DNA from: DASXKD01 sp963762735
GTDB taxonomy: Bacteria > Actinomycetota > Actinomycetes > Streptosporangiales > Streptosporangiaceae
Direction: 5' to 3'
Assembly (NCBI GenBank): GCA_963762735.1
Contig: CAVXMG010000048.1
Coordinates: 62,001-126,000, forward strand
DNA length: 64,000 nt
Below the pieces are notes generated by a model. The model had not been told where the DNA came from and ran no database searches. It worked only from the letters and a program-made list of their open reading frames with translations. The first letter of the stretch is position 1, and the number at the start of each line of letters is the position of its first letter. Of the stretch, positions 53,318 to 60,928 are shown piece after piece. The position numbers were made by a program, and so were the translations under genes.

Positions 53318-53459
53318 CGCGGTTCCCCCTCGTCCCGGTTGTGTGGTGGCCACGCAAGTCTCCGTACCGGCACGCCCAGGTTTGCCCTCTTGGCTTCATC
53401 GGGACGTCGCTCACGCCGTTCCCGGCCGCAGGAATCCGAGCCACACTTCCACGATCCAC

Positions 53460-54172
53460 CGTACGGCCAGTCGCCCGGCAGCAGGCCGGCCATCAGCCTG
53501 GCCACCGGGACCACCCGCTACCACGGCGGCGCGCCGGTGTCGGCCAGTGCACTGTGGCAGATCGGCAGCAACACCAAGGCCTTCACCGCCGTGCTCCTGC
53601 TCAAGCTGGAAGCCGAGGGCAAGCTGTCGATCAGCGACCCGATCGGAAAATGGCTGCCCCAGTACCCGGCCTGGCGCCTCATCACCATCCGCCAGCTGCT
53701 CGACATGACCAGCCGCATCCCCGACTACACCAGCCAGCCCGCCTTCGTCACGGCGCTCGCGAAGAATCCCGCCAGGCACTTCACCGCGGCCCAGCTCGTC
53801 TCCGACGCCGTCGGCGTTCCGCTCACCCCGAAGGGCTACACCTACTCCAATACCGGCTACATCCTGGCCCTGATGATCATCCAGCAGGTTACCCACGACA
53901 CCTACGCCGGCCAGCTCACCAAACAGATCATCACCCCACTGCACCTGCACAGCCTGTGTTACGCGCCCGCCACCTGCCCCGCGGCCGACGCCGCCCTGAT
54001 GCCGGCCGGGTACTTCTTCGAAACCGCAGTGCCGTCGCTGCTGGGCAAAGCCATGCCTCCGCTCGCCGAAACCTGGGCCCAGGCCGCCGGTGCGATCGTG
54101 AGCTCACTGTCCGACATGACCACCTGGGACCGGGCCCTCTACCAGGGCCAAGAGCTGCGCTCCGTGCGCGGA
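53460..54172 (+). pseudogene. Beta-lactamase/D-Ala carboxypeptidase-like serine hydrolase, truncated at both ends
   Basis: The central domain is recognisable: active-site SxxK in QIGSNTKAFT, helix KLSISDPIGKWLPQYPAWRL, and YxN motif in YTYSNTGYI. There is no signal peptide and the usual N-terminal strands are missing. The C-terminus stops at about WDRALYQGQEL, before the HxG/KTG-type third motif, where the sequence runs into the convergent DsbA-like gene. Intact members have 380-450 residues. Both ends appear to have been cut by rearrangement. Confidence 0.75.
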
Positions 54173-54745
54173 CTACAGTCCGCCATGTGCCGCGGCCACG
54201 GCGGCGGTGATCGCCCGGGGGTCTGGCCTGACAGTTGCGCCTTCGACCATAACCGTGGGTGTCGCGTCCACCCCGAGTGCGGTGGCACGTGCGGTCACGT
54301 ACGGCGGCCAGTCCAGGTAGGGCGCATCGGACAGGCAGGCAGCGAACGCCGCGCCGCGCAGCCCCACGGCACGGCCGATGCCGGCCAGTTCAGCGTCGCT
54401 CAGCCCTGGGCCGCCCTCGGGTGGCTGGTTGACAAACAGCGCGTGCGCGTACTGGACAAACCGTCCATGGTCCGCCGCGCAGCCTGATGCCGCGGCGGCC
54501 CGCGTGGAGTAGTTCGTCGTCGACGCCTCGTCGAGGAAATTCATTGGGTGATAGGCGAGACTGACCAGCCCATCGGCCACCAGGCTGGCCAGCGTCGGCC
54601 CCGAGGAGAGCTCAAAGCTTCGGCAGAACGGACACAGGAAGTCGATGAAGGCGTCCACGCGGACCGGGCCGTTCCCGGCGAGGACCCCGTCGCCTTCTGG
54701 TGTCGCGCCGGCTGGAATGTGGCCGGGGGCGGCCGGGTCGGTCAT
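54173..54745 (-). CDS. DsbA-family thioredoxin-fold oxidoreductase
   Basis: 190 residues. Active site Cys38-Pro-Phe-Cys41 in DFLCPFCRSF, helical insertion (TNYSTRAAAASGCAADHGRF; QYAHALFVNQP) and cis-Pro region DATPTVMVEG match the DsbA_4 (mycobacterial DsbA-like) group. There is no signal peptide or lipobox, so a cytosolic role is more likely than periplasmic folding. GGAGG eight bases before the ATG. It appears intact although it abuts a truncated gene. Confidence 0.88.
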   Translation of the reverse strand: MTDPAAPGHIPAGATPEGDGVLAGNGPVRVDAFIDFLCPFCRSFELSSGPTLASLVADGLVSLAYHPMNFLDEASTTNYSTRAAAASGCAADHGRFVQYAHALFVNQPPEGGPGLSDAELAGIGRAVGLRGAAFAACLSDAPYLDWPPYVTARATALGVDATPTVMVEGATVRPDPRAITAAVAAAHGGL

Positions 54746-54953
54746 GGATCCTCCAGGGAGACCTCGAGAATAGCGGCAGCCACGCTATCGAGATCACATG
54801 CTTTCACCGGCCGGGAAGGATGTCGCCGGTTGCGGGGTATCTGTCGGCTAGCTGCTGCGGCGTGGCCACCGTGACCTCTGGAGTCCGCCCCGGCAGAGGA
54901 GGAGGCAGGGTGGGTGATGCGGTTCGGCGTGTCCACCGTGCGGCCCAGCGAGG

Positions 54954-55205
54954 ATGCCGCGCCGCTGGGCCATCGACCCGGGTGTGCTGCACACCACCGC
55001 CAGCGAAGAGCTTGCCGGCTTCACCGGCGAGTTGTACGAGGTCCTTCGCGCGCTCCAAGCGAGGCTTGAGGGGGCGACGTCGGTGGTCCCTTCGGCCGCG
55101 CAGGCCCGCGCTCGCGCGCTACATCTGAGCCTGGAGCCCCTGTCGCTGCAGCAACTGCTGGTCCACGCCGCCAGTCTTTCCGCCGAGGAGAATGTGAGCG
55201 CATGA
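54954..55205 (+). CDS. Small hypothetical protein upstream of parA
   Basis: 83 residues; the C-terminal two thirds are helical with good codon composition (ELYEVLRALQARLEGATSVV, LHLSLEPLSLQQLLVHAASL). The N-terminal 13 residues are Arg/Pro-rich and the ATG has only a weak GAGG site, so the start may be wrong. It ends 39 bases before the ParA gene and could be its partner (ParB-like or regulator), but no family is recognised. Confidence 0.4.
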   Translation: MPRRWAIDPGVLHTTASEELAGFTGELYEVLRALQARLEGATSVVPSAAQARARALHLSLEPLSLQQLLVHAASLSAEENVSA

Positions 55206-55244
55206 CAACCCTGGTGAACATCGTCCGGACTCTAAGCTCTGGTT

Positions 55245-55853
55245 ATGGCGTTCGTCATATCCGTGGTGCTTCTCAAAGGTGGCGTGTCTAAGACAACGAC
55301 GGCGCTCGCGCTGGGTGAGGCGGCTGCGCTGTCCATGCCGGTCGTCATCGTGGACATGGACCCGATGAGGTCGCTGGCCCGGTGGTCCGAACTGGCTGCT
55401 GATGCTGGGCGGCCGCTTCGCTCCGAGGTCGTCAGCGATCCCGAGCCCGGCATGCCCGGGCGCCTTCATGCCATCGCTGGGCACGCTCATCTGGTTGTTA
55501 TTGACACGCCAGGACCTGGCGCGCTCGACCGTTCCCGGGAGGCTGTTGGGCTCGCTGAGCGGGTGGTGATGCCGGTCCCGCCGAATCTGGCTGACCTGGA
55601 CCGGGTACACCCCACCGTGAAGATGGCAGACGACTACGAGGTCCCAGCCCGGGCGGTGCTGACCCAGGTCCGCGGCGGCATCGAGGACAGCGCTGCGGCC
55701 GCCGTCACGCTCAAGTCGTGGGGCGTCCCGGTTTACGACACGCAACTGCCGCTCACCGTCACCGTGCAGCGTGCCTACGGCAAGGCACTCACGTCTGGGC
55801 CGCTGTTGCGGTTCGGCATGGACCTGATGGCCGAGATACTCAACGAGACGTGA
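55245..55853 (+). CDS. Orphan ParA/MinD-type ATPase
   Basis: 202 residues. Deviant Walker A KGGVSKTTTAL with the signature Lys, MDPMRSLARWSELA (Walker A' Asp), and Walker B HLVVIDTPGPG. The short length and lack of a DNA-binding N-terminus resemble plasmid-type small ParA proteins. It lies within a zone of broken genes; no parB or recognisable centromere-like iteron array is next to it. The ATG lies close to a possible -10 (TAAGCT) without a ribosome site, which would fit a leaderless transcript. Confidence 0.88.
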   Translation: MAFVISVVLLKGGVSKTTTALALGEAAALSMPVVIVDMDPMRSLARWSELAADAGRPLRSEVVSDPEPGMPGRLHAIAGHAHLVVIDTPGPGALDRSREAVGLAERVVMPVPPNLADLDRVHPTVKMADDYEVPARAVLTQVRGGIEDSAAAAVTLKSWGVPVYDTQLPLTVTVQRAYGKALTSGPLLRFGMDLMAEILNET

Positions 55854-56173
55854 TGCCAGCCCCGTTTGCCCAGGTGGTAGCCGACCAGGCGCGGTCGCGC
55901 TTGTGGGACGTTGTGCCCGGGTCCTGATCCGGGACCGCCTGACCCTGCCCGGCCTGGATCTTCGGGCCGCAATAGTGAGTACCTGCGGGCGGTCGCCGAG
56001 GCATGCCTCGACGGGCTGCGGGAACGCCCCAGGCACGCTGCCCCCGCCATGAACGCCGGCTGGACGCCGAGACCGCTGAGCGGTATGGCCCGGCCGCAGC
56101 CGCTGTAAACTATAGTTTGCGCTTCGCGTACTATAGTTATATATCCTACTGAAGCAGTACGGAGGGAATGCAC
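55854..56173. promoter_or_regulatory. AT-rich control region with two palindromes, upstream of the phasin/SAP gene
   Basis: A 320-base gap; 55911-56108 holds only a weak frame. Near its end is the perfect palindrome AAACTATAGTTT (56107-56118), then a second ACTATAGT at 56130-56137. The two ACTATAGT cores start 21 bases apart, two helical turns. TATAGT/TATATA at 56132-56142 could be the -10 box. Tandem in-phase repressor sites are the simplest reading. Confidence 0.6.
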
Positions 56174-56728
56174 ATGACAAGCATGACCAGGCAGTACGGT
56201 GCCGCGGCAAGCCACGCGCGCAATGTTGTGGACAAGACCGCTGACGTGTGGACGCAGAGCGCGCAGACGGTGACGGGTCGGCTTTTCGGGCTGCCGCGAG
56301 TCGACCTGGTCCCGGCAGTCGAACGTTACTTCAACCTCGTGCAGCGGACGGTCGATATCAACCGCCAGCTCGCCGTCAGATGGGCCGAGGCGGCGGGCAC
56401 GCTGTCCGGCGTGGTCCGCGAGAAGGCCGGGTCGGCCGGTGACATCGTGCGGGACAAGGCCGAGGCGGCGGGTGCCGTCGCACGCGAGCAGGCCGAGCAG
56501 GCAGCCCGTGAGCAGGCTGCAAAGGCCGAGCGGGCCGAGAAGGAGCTGGCGCGCCAAGCCCGCCAGGCCGAGCACGAGGACGCCAGGCAGGCTCACAAGA
56601 GGGCCCGCGCGCGCTACGAAGGCCTGACCAAGGCCGAGCTGAGCGACTTGCTGGCCCAACGGAAGCTGCCGAAGACGGGCAACATCAACAGTCTCATCGA
56701 GCGCCTCATCGCGGCAGACAGCAAGTAA
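56174..56728 (+). CDS. Phasin-like coiled-coil protein with C-terminal SAP domain
   Basis: 184 residues. Residues 5-75 are an amphipathic phasin-like helix bundle (LVPAVERYFNLVQRTVDINR). Residues 80-140 are an Ala/Glu/Arg coiled coil with DKAEAAGAVAREQAEQAARE heptads. The C-terminus, YEGLTKAELSDLLAQRKLPK followed by GNINSLIERLIA, is a SAP/Rho-N-type nucleic-acid-binding helix pair. GGAGGG lies seven bases before ATG 56174. The combination suggests a protein bridging polyhydroxyalkanoate granules or the membrane to DNA. The two operator-like palindromes just upstream point to tight control. Confidence 0.8.
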   Translation: MTSMTRQYGAAASHARNVVDKTADVWTQSAQTVTGRLFGLPRVDLVPAVERYFNLVQRTVDINRQLAVRWAEAAGTLSGVVREKAGSAGDIVRDKAEAAGAVAREQAEQAAREQAAKAERAEKELARQARQAEHEDARQAHKRARARYEGLTKAELSDLLAQRKLPKTGNINSLIERLIAADSK

Positions 56729-56938
56729 TGCCCTTGCCACCCATGCCGAGCGAATGCCGGTACCGGCACGAACTGCTTCTTCCGGGCTCGGCTCCGCCGG
56801 GTTGGGGGCGCAACTCGGGGTCGTGGCGGGCGTGGGTGGCAACGTGCACCAGTCCAGTGCTGTTCCAGCGGGCTGTCCGCCAGTGCTTGGTCCAGCGAAT
56901 CTACTAAGCCCCGCCAGCAAGCCACCGAGCGGTTTGGG

Positions 56939-57172
56939 TTGGTTTCCAGGCGGGAAGAAGAGACGCGGAACCTGTGGGTTTTTCTATCTGCCCGGCTGCG
57001 GGCCTGGCTGCTGCTGGCTATCGCATTGCCGCTGGCCCGGTTGGTTGTTCATGGCGTCGTCATCGCCGCTGAACGGCGTGATCTATCCGTTCGTGCGGCG
57101 AAGTTGCTCCACCGTGCCGATTCGGCCGTGACGGTGGTGCCGGGACGCGCCTGGCGCGGGGCCAGATGCTGA
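56939..57172 (+). CDS. Small single-helix membrane protein
   Basis: 77 residues from a TTG at 56939: charged N-terminus (RREEETRNL), one helix (FLSARLRAWLLLAIALPLAR), then a basic soluble tail (AAERRDLSVRAAKLLHRADS). Composition and spacing (20 bases before the SDR gene) support a real gene in the same transcript. The start has no clear ribosome site. No family recognised. Confidence 0.5.
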   Translation: MVSRREEETRNLWVFLSARLRAWLLLAIALPLARLVVHGVVIAAERRDLSVRAAKLLHRADSAVTVVPGRAWRGARC

Positions 57173-57192
57173 GACCGGAGAGGAACCGCCAG

Positions 57193-58737
57193 ATGCCCGA
57201 ATCGTCCCCCTCAGCGCGTTGGCAGCCCGGGCCGTCATCGTTGCGTTGCCTTGTCACCGGGGCATCTGGGTACATCGGCGGGCGGCTAGTCCCTGAATTG
57301 CTTGCCGCGGGGTACGCCGTCCGGTGCATGGCTCGTGACCCGGGGAAGCTCAGCGACCGGCCCTGGTCCGGCGGTGTCGAGGTCGCGGTGGCCGACGCAC
57401 TGGAGGGGACCAGGGTGCGGCGCGCTCTGGAGGGTGTCGATGTCGCTTATTACCTGATCCACTCGCTGGGCACGGGTGCGTCGTTTGAGCAGCGGGACCG
57501 CGACGCGGCGGGCATCTTCGCCGATGCCGCCAGGTCCGCCGGGGTCAAGCGCATCGTGTATCTGGGGGGCATCATTTCCGGTGATGGCAGCGGCCTGTCA
57601 CCGCACCTGCGCTCGCGTGCGGAGGTGGGGGACATCCTGGTGGCCAGCGGGGTGCCGACGGCCGCGCTGCAGGCTGCCGTGATCATCGGCAGCGGGTCGG
57701 CGTCATTTGAGATGCTGCGGTATCTCACCGAGCGACTGCCAGTGATGGTCACCCCGAAATGGGTGGAAACCCGCATTCAGCCCATCGCCATCCATGATGT
57801 GCTGCGATATCTCGCCGGCAGCGCGGCACTGCCTCCCGGCGTTAACCGCCGCTTCGACATCGGCGGCCCGGACGTCCTCAGCTACGCGGAGATGATGCGC
57901 CGGTACTCCGAGATGGCCGGGCTGCGGCCGCGGGTTCTGGTTCCCGTGCCGCTGCTCACACCACGGCTGTCGTCGCTGTGGGTCGGGCTGGTGACGCCGG
58001 TGCCAGCCGGGCTGGCCAGGCCGCTGGTCGAATCGCTCAGGAACGAGGTCGTGTGCTCCGAGCACGACATCGCCGCGTACATCCCGGACCCGCCCGAGGG
58101 CCTTGTGCCTCTCGACCGTGCCATCGCGCTGGCCCTGCAGCACACCCGCGAGGGCGCGGTCTCCACCCGCTGGTCATCGGCCGCGACGCCCGGCGCTCCC
58201 AGCGACCCGCTTCCCAGCGACCCGTCGTGGGCCGGCGGCTCGCTCTATGTGGACGCGCGCATCAGTGCCGTCCGCGCTTCGACAGCGGCACTGTGGGAGG
58301 TCATCGAGGGCATCGGAGGTGAGACCGGGTGGTATTCCTTCCCGGCCGCATGGGCCGTACGCGGGCTGCTCGACCGGCTCGCCGGCGGCGTCGGGCTGCG
58401 CCGCGGACGACGTGATCCGCGGCACCTGCTCGTCGGCGACGCGCTGGATTTCTGGCGGGTAGAGGCCATCACGCCGGGATCGCTGCTGCGGCTGCGCGCG
58501 GAAATGAAGCTACCCGGCCTGGCCTGGCTCGAGCTGGCGGCCGGCCGCGACCATGACGGCATGACCACCTACAGTCAGCGCGCTATCTTCCAGCCGCGAG
58601 GGCTCGCCGGACACGCGTACTGGCGATCCATATCACCGTTCCATGGCGTGGTATTCGGCGGGATGCTCCGCAATATCACCGCAGCCGCCGAGCGGGCCGG
58701 TCGCTCAGTAGACAAGCCCGCGCCAGCCGGGCACTGA
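57193..58737 (+). CDS. NAD(P)-binding SDR-like protein with DUF2867 domain
   Basis: 514 residues from ATG 57193 (AGAGGA eight bases upstream). The N-terminal 300 residues form an extended/atypical SDR: CLVTGASGYIGGRLVPELLA, VYLGG, HLRSRAEVGDIL. The C-terminal 150 form a DUF2867 (polyketide-cyclase/START-like) domain with GLLDRLAGGVGLRRGRRDP, PGLAWLELAAGRD and HGVVFGGMLRNI. This two-domain architecture is common in actinobacteria and mycobacteria; the substrate is unknown. It is the last gene before the tRNA-Pro fragment. Confidence 0.9.
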   Translation: MPESSPSARWQPGPSSLRCLVTGASGYIGGRLVPELLAAGYAVRCMARDPGKLSDRPWSGGVEVAVADALEGTRVRRALEGVDVAYYLIHSLGTGASFEQRDRDAAGIFADAARSAGVKRIVYLGGIISGDGSGLSPHLRSRAEVGDILVASGVPTAALQAAVIIGSGSASFEMLRYLTERLPVMVTPKWVETRIQPIAIHDVLRYLAGSAALPPGVNRRFDIGGPDVLSYAEMMRRYSEMAGLRPRVLVPVPLLTPRLSSLWVGLVTPVPAGLARPLVESLRNEVVCSEHDIAAYIPDPPEGLVPLDRAIALALQHTREGAVSTRWSSAATPGAPSDPLPSDPSWAGGSLYVDARISAVRASTAALWEVIEGIGGETGWYSFPAAWAVRGLLDRLAGGVGLRRGRRDPRHLLVGDALDFWRVEAITPGSLLRLRAEMKLPGLAWLELAAGRDHDGMTTYSQRAIFQPRGLAGHAYWRSISPFHGVVFGGMLRNITAAAERAGRSVDKPAPAGH

Positions 58738-58868
58738 GCAGCGCGGCAAGATCCATGCCCCTCGGGCAGGCCCGGCCTTGACCGGGCATCAAGTGACCCC
58801 GTTTTGGCTCCCGAAGATCGGAAAGGGGCCCGAGTGAGAACCCGGAATCCCTTCTGACCTGGACCTTC

Positions 58869-58902
58869 TGGTCGGGACGGCCGGATTTGAACCAGCGACC
58901 CG
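58869..58902 (-). other. Isolated tRNA-Pro 3' end (candidate attachment-site scar)
   Basis: On the minus strand, CGGGTCGCTGG, the T-loop TTCAAAT, CCGGC, acceptor strand CGTCCCG, A and CCA form the T arm, acceptor 3' strand and CCA end of a proline tRNA. The D arm, anticodon arm and 5' acceptor strand CGGGACG are not found upstream. Actinobacterial integrative elements commonly recombine at tRNA 3' ends and leave such a duplicate. Several open frames here contain the telltale VAGSNPAVPT-like tRNA translation. Confidence 0.6.
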
Positions 58903-58976
58903 TTGCCCCAGGAATGCACCCATGGCCGGGGAGGCTACCTGCAGAGCCGAAGTCAACGGATTGATGCTGCGTAGCG

Positions 58977-60191
58977 TCAGGCTTGCAGGACCCACTCGTC
59001 GTCTCGGATGATTTCCACGGTGCCCTTCGGGCCGGTGCCGGTGACGGTCATGCCCTGGCCGCCGATCACGACGTCGGTGTGGACGGCCGAGCGGTTGAGC
59101 CCGATCTTGTACCGCTCCTCGTCGCTTTTCTCCAGGCCGCCCGCCACCGAGAACGGGAAACTTTGCCCCCATGCGACGTGGCAGCCTGCGTTCTCGTCGA
59201 AGAGCGTGTTGTGGAACAGGATGCCGGCCTTCGCGATCCGCGAGTCCCGGTCGACGAGGGAGACCTCGCCGAGGCTCCGGGCGCCCTCGTCGGTGTCGAG
59301 CTGAGCCTGTACCGTCTCGGCTCCCGATGCAGCGGTGACGGCGGTGATGCGCCCGCCGGAGAACGTGACCGTCAGCCCCTCGACCACCTGGCCGCTGACG
59401 ATCACCGGCTTCGTCAGGCTGATTGTGCCCTCGGCGCGGCGCCGGTCGGGGCTGGTGAAGACCTCCTCGGTCGGGATGTTCGGCATGTACGCCAGCCCGC
59501 CGGGGTCAGTTCCGCCGCCGCCGGTCCATTGGGTGCCCGGCAGGAGCCCGACCGTGAGATCGGTCCCGGCGGCGCGGTAGCGTACCTCGGTCAGGTCCAG
59601 TGCGCTCAGCGCGCGGCCCCGCGCGGCAAGCTCCCCGTTCCGTTCCTGCCAGCTGGCGACCGGGTCGGCCTCGTCCAGGCGCATCGCCGTCGCGACCGCC
59701 TCCCAGAGGCGTTCGACATCGGGTTCGCCGAAGACCTCCGTGGCCCAGCCCGGATTCGGTGCCGCGACCACGGTCCAGCGCAGCTGCTGTACCAAGATCG
59801 CGTCCTGGTAGGCCTTCGCCTCCTCCACCGAGAACGCGGCGGCCTTCGCCGGATCGACATCGTCGAGCAGATGCGGGTCAGGATCGCCGACGAGTGAGAT
59901 CACCACGCCCCGCTCGGCCGCCCATTCCCTGGCCCGCTCAATCGCCCACGGCCGGGCCCTGGTCAGCGTCTCGATGCTCGCGTGGGTGAGCCGCGAGCGC
60001 CGGATCGGGCCGTCCGACCACTCAACCTCCACCCATGCGGCACCGGCGGCGTAGGCGCGCTCCACCACCGCCCGGGCGATCTCCAGGTGGGCGGTGTCGG
60101 CGGTGAGCAAAACGCCCGAGCCGGGCTGGACGTTGGCACCGACACGGACGGCCAGGTCGGCGAAGCGTTCGAGGCGATCGTTGACAGCCAT
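58977..60191 (-). CDS. M29-family (thermophilic type) metallo-aminopeptidase
   Basis: 404 residues from ATG 60191. N-terminal M29 domain (ADLAVRVGANVQPGSGVLLT, HLEIARAVVERAYAAGAAWV), central GLLPGTQWTGGGGTDPGGLA, metal-region NIPTEEVFTSPDR and C-terminal LDENAG-type/HVAWGQSFPFSV and GLNRSAVHTDVVIGG blocks that carry the Glu/His ligands. The family releases N-terminal residues from short peptides in the cytoplasm. The start lies directly after a TACTCT-like -10, so a leaderless transcript is possible. It is downstream of the TetR gene and separated by 146 bases. Confidence 0.92.
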   Translation of the reverse strand: MAVNDRLERFADLAVRVGANVQPGSGVLLTADTAHLEIARAVVERAYAAGAAWVEVEWSDGPIRRSRLTHASIETLTRARPWAIERAREWAAERGVVISLVGDPDPHLLDDVDPAKAAAFSVEEAKAYQDAILVQQLRWTVVAAPNPGWATEVFGEPDVERLWEAVATAMRLDEADPVASWQERNGELAARGRALSALDLTEVRYRAAGTDLTVGLLPGTQWTGGGGTDPGGLAYMPNIPTEEVFTSPDRRRAEGTISLTKPVIVSGQVVEGLTVTFSGGRITAVTAASGAETVQAQLDTDEGARSLGEVSLVDRDSRIAKAGILFHNTLFDENAGCHVAWGQSFPFSVAGGLEKSDEERYKIGLNRSAVHTDVVIGGQGMTVTGTGPKGTVEIIRDDEWVLQA

Positions 60192-60337
60192 GCTGGCAGA
60201 GTAGGACACAGCCACCAAGAAAGAGAGTTTCCGGCCGTCGCAGGTAAGTTGCAGAGTCTTGCAGCCCTCAGGCACTCCCTCTGGCCGGCGTCACAGGCCG
60301 AGACGAGTGTGCCGTTTGAGTCTGCCTGCGGCCACCC

Positions 60338-60928
60338 TCACGGGGCCGTTTGCCTCAAGTCGTCGAGGCGACTGAGGGCGCATTCAAGCGCGTCGGTGAG
60401 CCGCTTGCGGTGACCGGTGGCCAGCAGGTCTAGCACCAGGCCGGTGAACGTTGCCTTTACTAGCGATGCCTCGCGTTCGGCGTCCTCGGGCTTGATGCCG
60501 TCAGCGATCAGGCCGTCGGCGATGTCCTCACGCCAGAACGAGATCTGCTCCGCACGCACATCACCGGGCAGACCGCTGACCGTGGCGTCCAGCGTGGCGG
60601 CTTCGAGACCCAGTCGCACCAGCGCCAGGTGCTCCGGGCTGCGGTTGATCCACCGCCACCAGCGCCGCTGCAGCTCCGCCGTGGAGAGGTGAGGTACTTG
60701 CCGTCGCCACCGCCCTTCGACTTCTCGCTGAATCTCAGCGGCTCGCCGCAATGCGGCGACCACCAGTTCGTCCTTGCTGCCGAAGTGATGCACCAGCGCG
60801 TTGACCGACACACCCAGTTCGCGGGCAACTGGCCGCAGTGACACTCCGGCGACGCCGTGCCGGCCGAGGTAGCCGACCACCTTGTCCAGCAGCTCGGTCC
60901 GTCGTTCGGGGTCAGGATGGCGTCCCAT
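60338..60928 (-). CDS. TetR family regulator of the betaine/dimethylglycine locus
   Basis: 196 residues. Helix-turn-helix GVAGVSLRPVARELGVSVNA with LVHHFGSKDELVVAAL, and a C-terminal ligand domain (VRLGLEAATLDATVSGLPGD). The ATG overlaps the oxidoreductase stop by one base, so it is transcribed with that gene. A 19-base palindrome in the divergent promoter (63388-63406) is its most likely operator. Confidence 0.92.
   Translation of the reverse strand: MGRHPDPERRTELLDKVVGYLGRHGVAGVSLRPVARELGVSVNALVHHFGSKDELVVAALRRAAEIQREVEGRWRRQVPHLSTAELQRRWWRWINRSPEHLALVRLGLEAATLDATVSGLPGDVRAEQISFWREDIADGLIADGIKPEDAEREASLVKATFTGLVLDLLATGHRKRLTDALECALSRLDDLRQTAP

Noticed and set aside
58860..58980. Complete tRNA gene
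   Set aside because: Only the T arm and acceptor 3' strand are present; no matching 5' acceptor, D arm or anticodon arm could be folded upstream.
58789..59172. Small minus-strand protein-coding frames over the tRNA-like sequence
   Set aside because: They contain the VAGSNPAVPT-type translation of a tRNA T arm and have no independent support.
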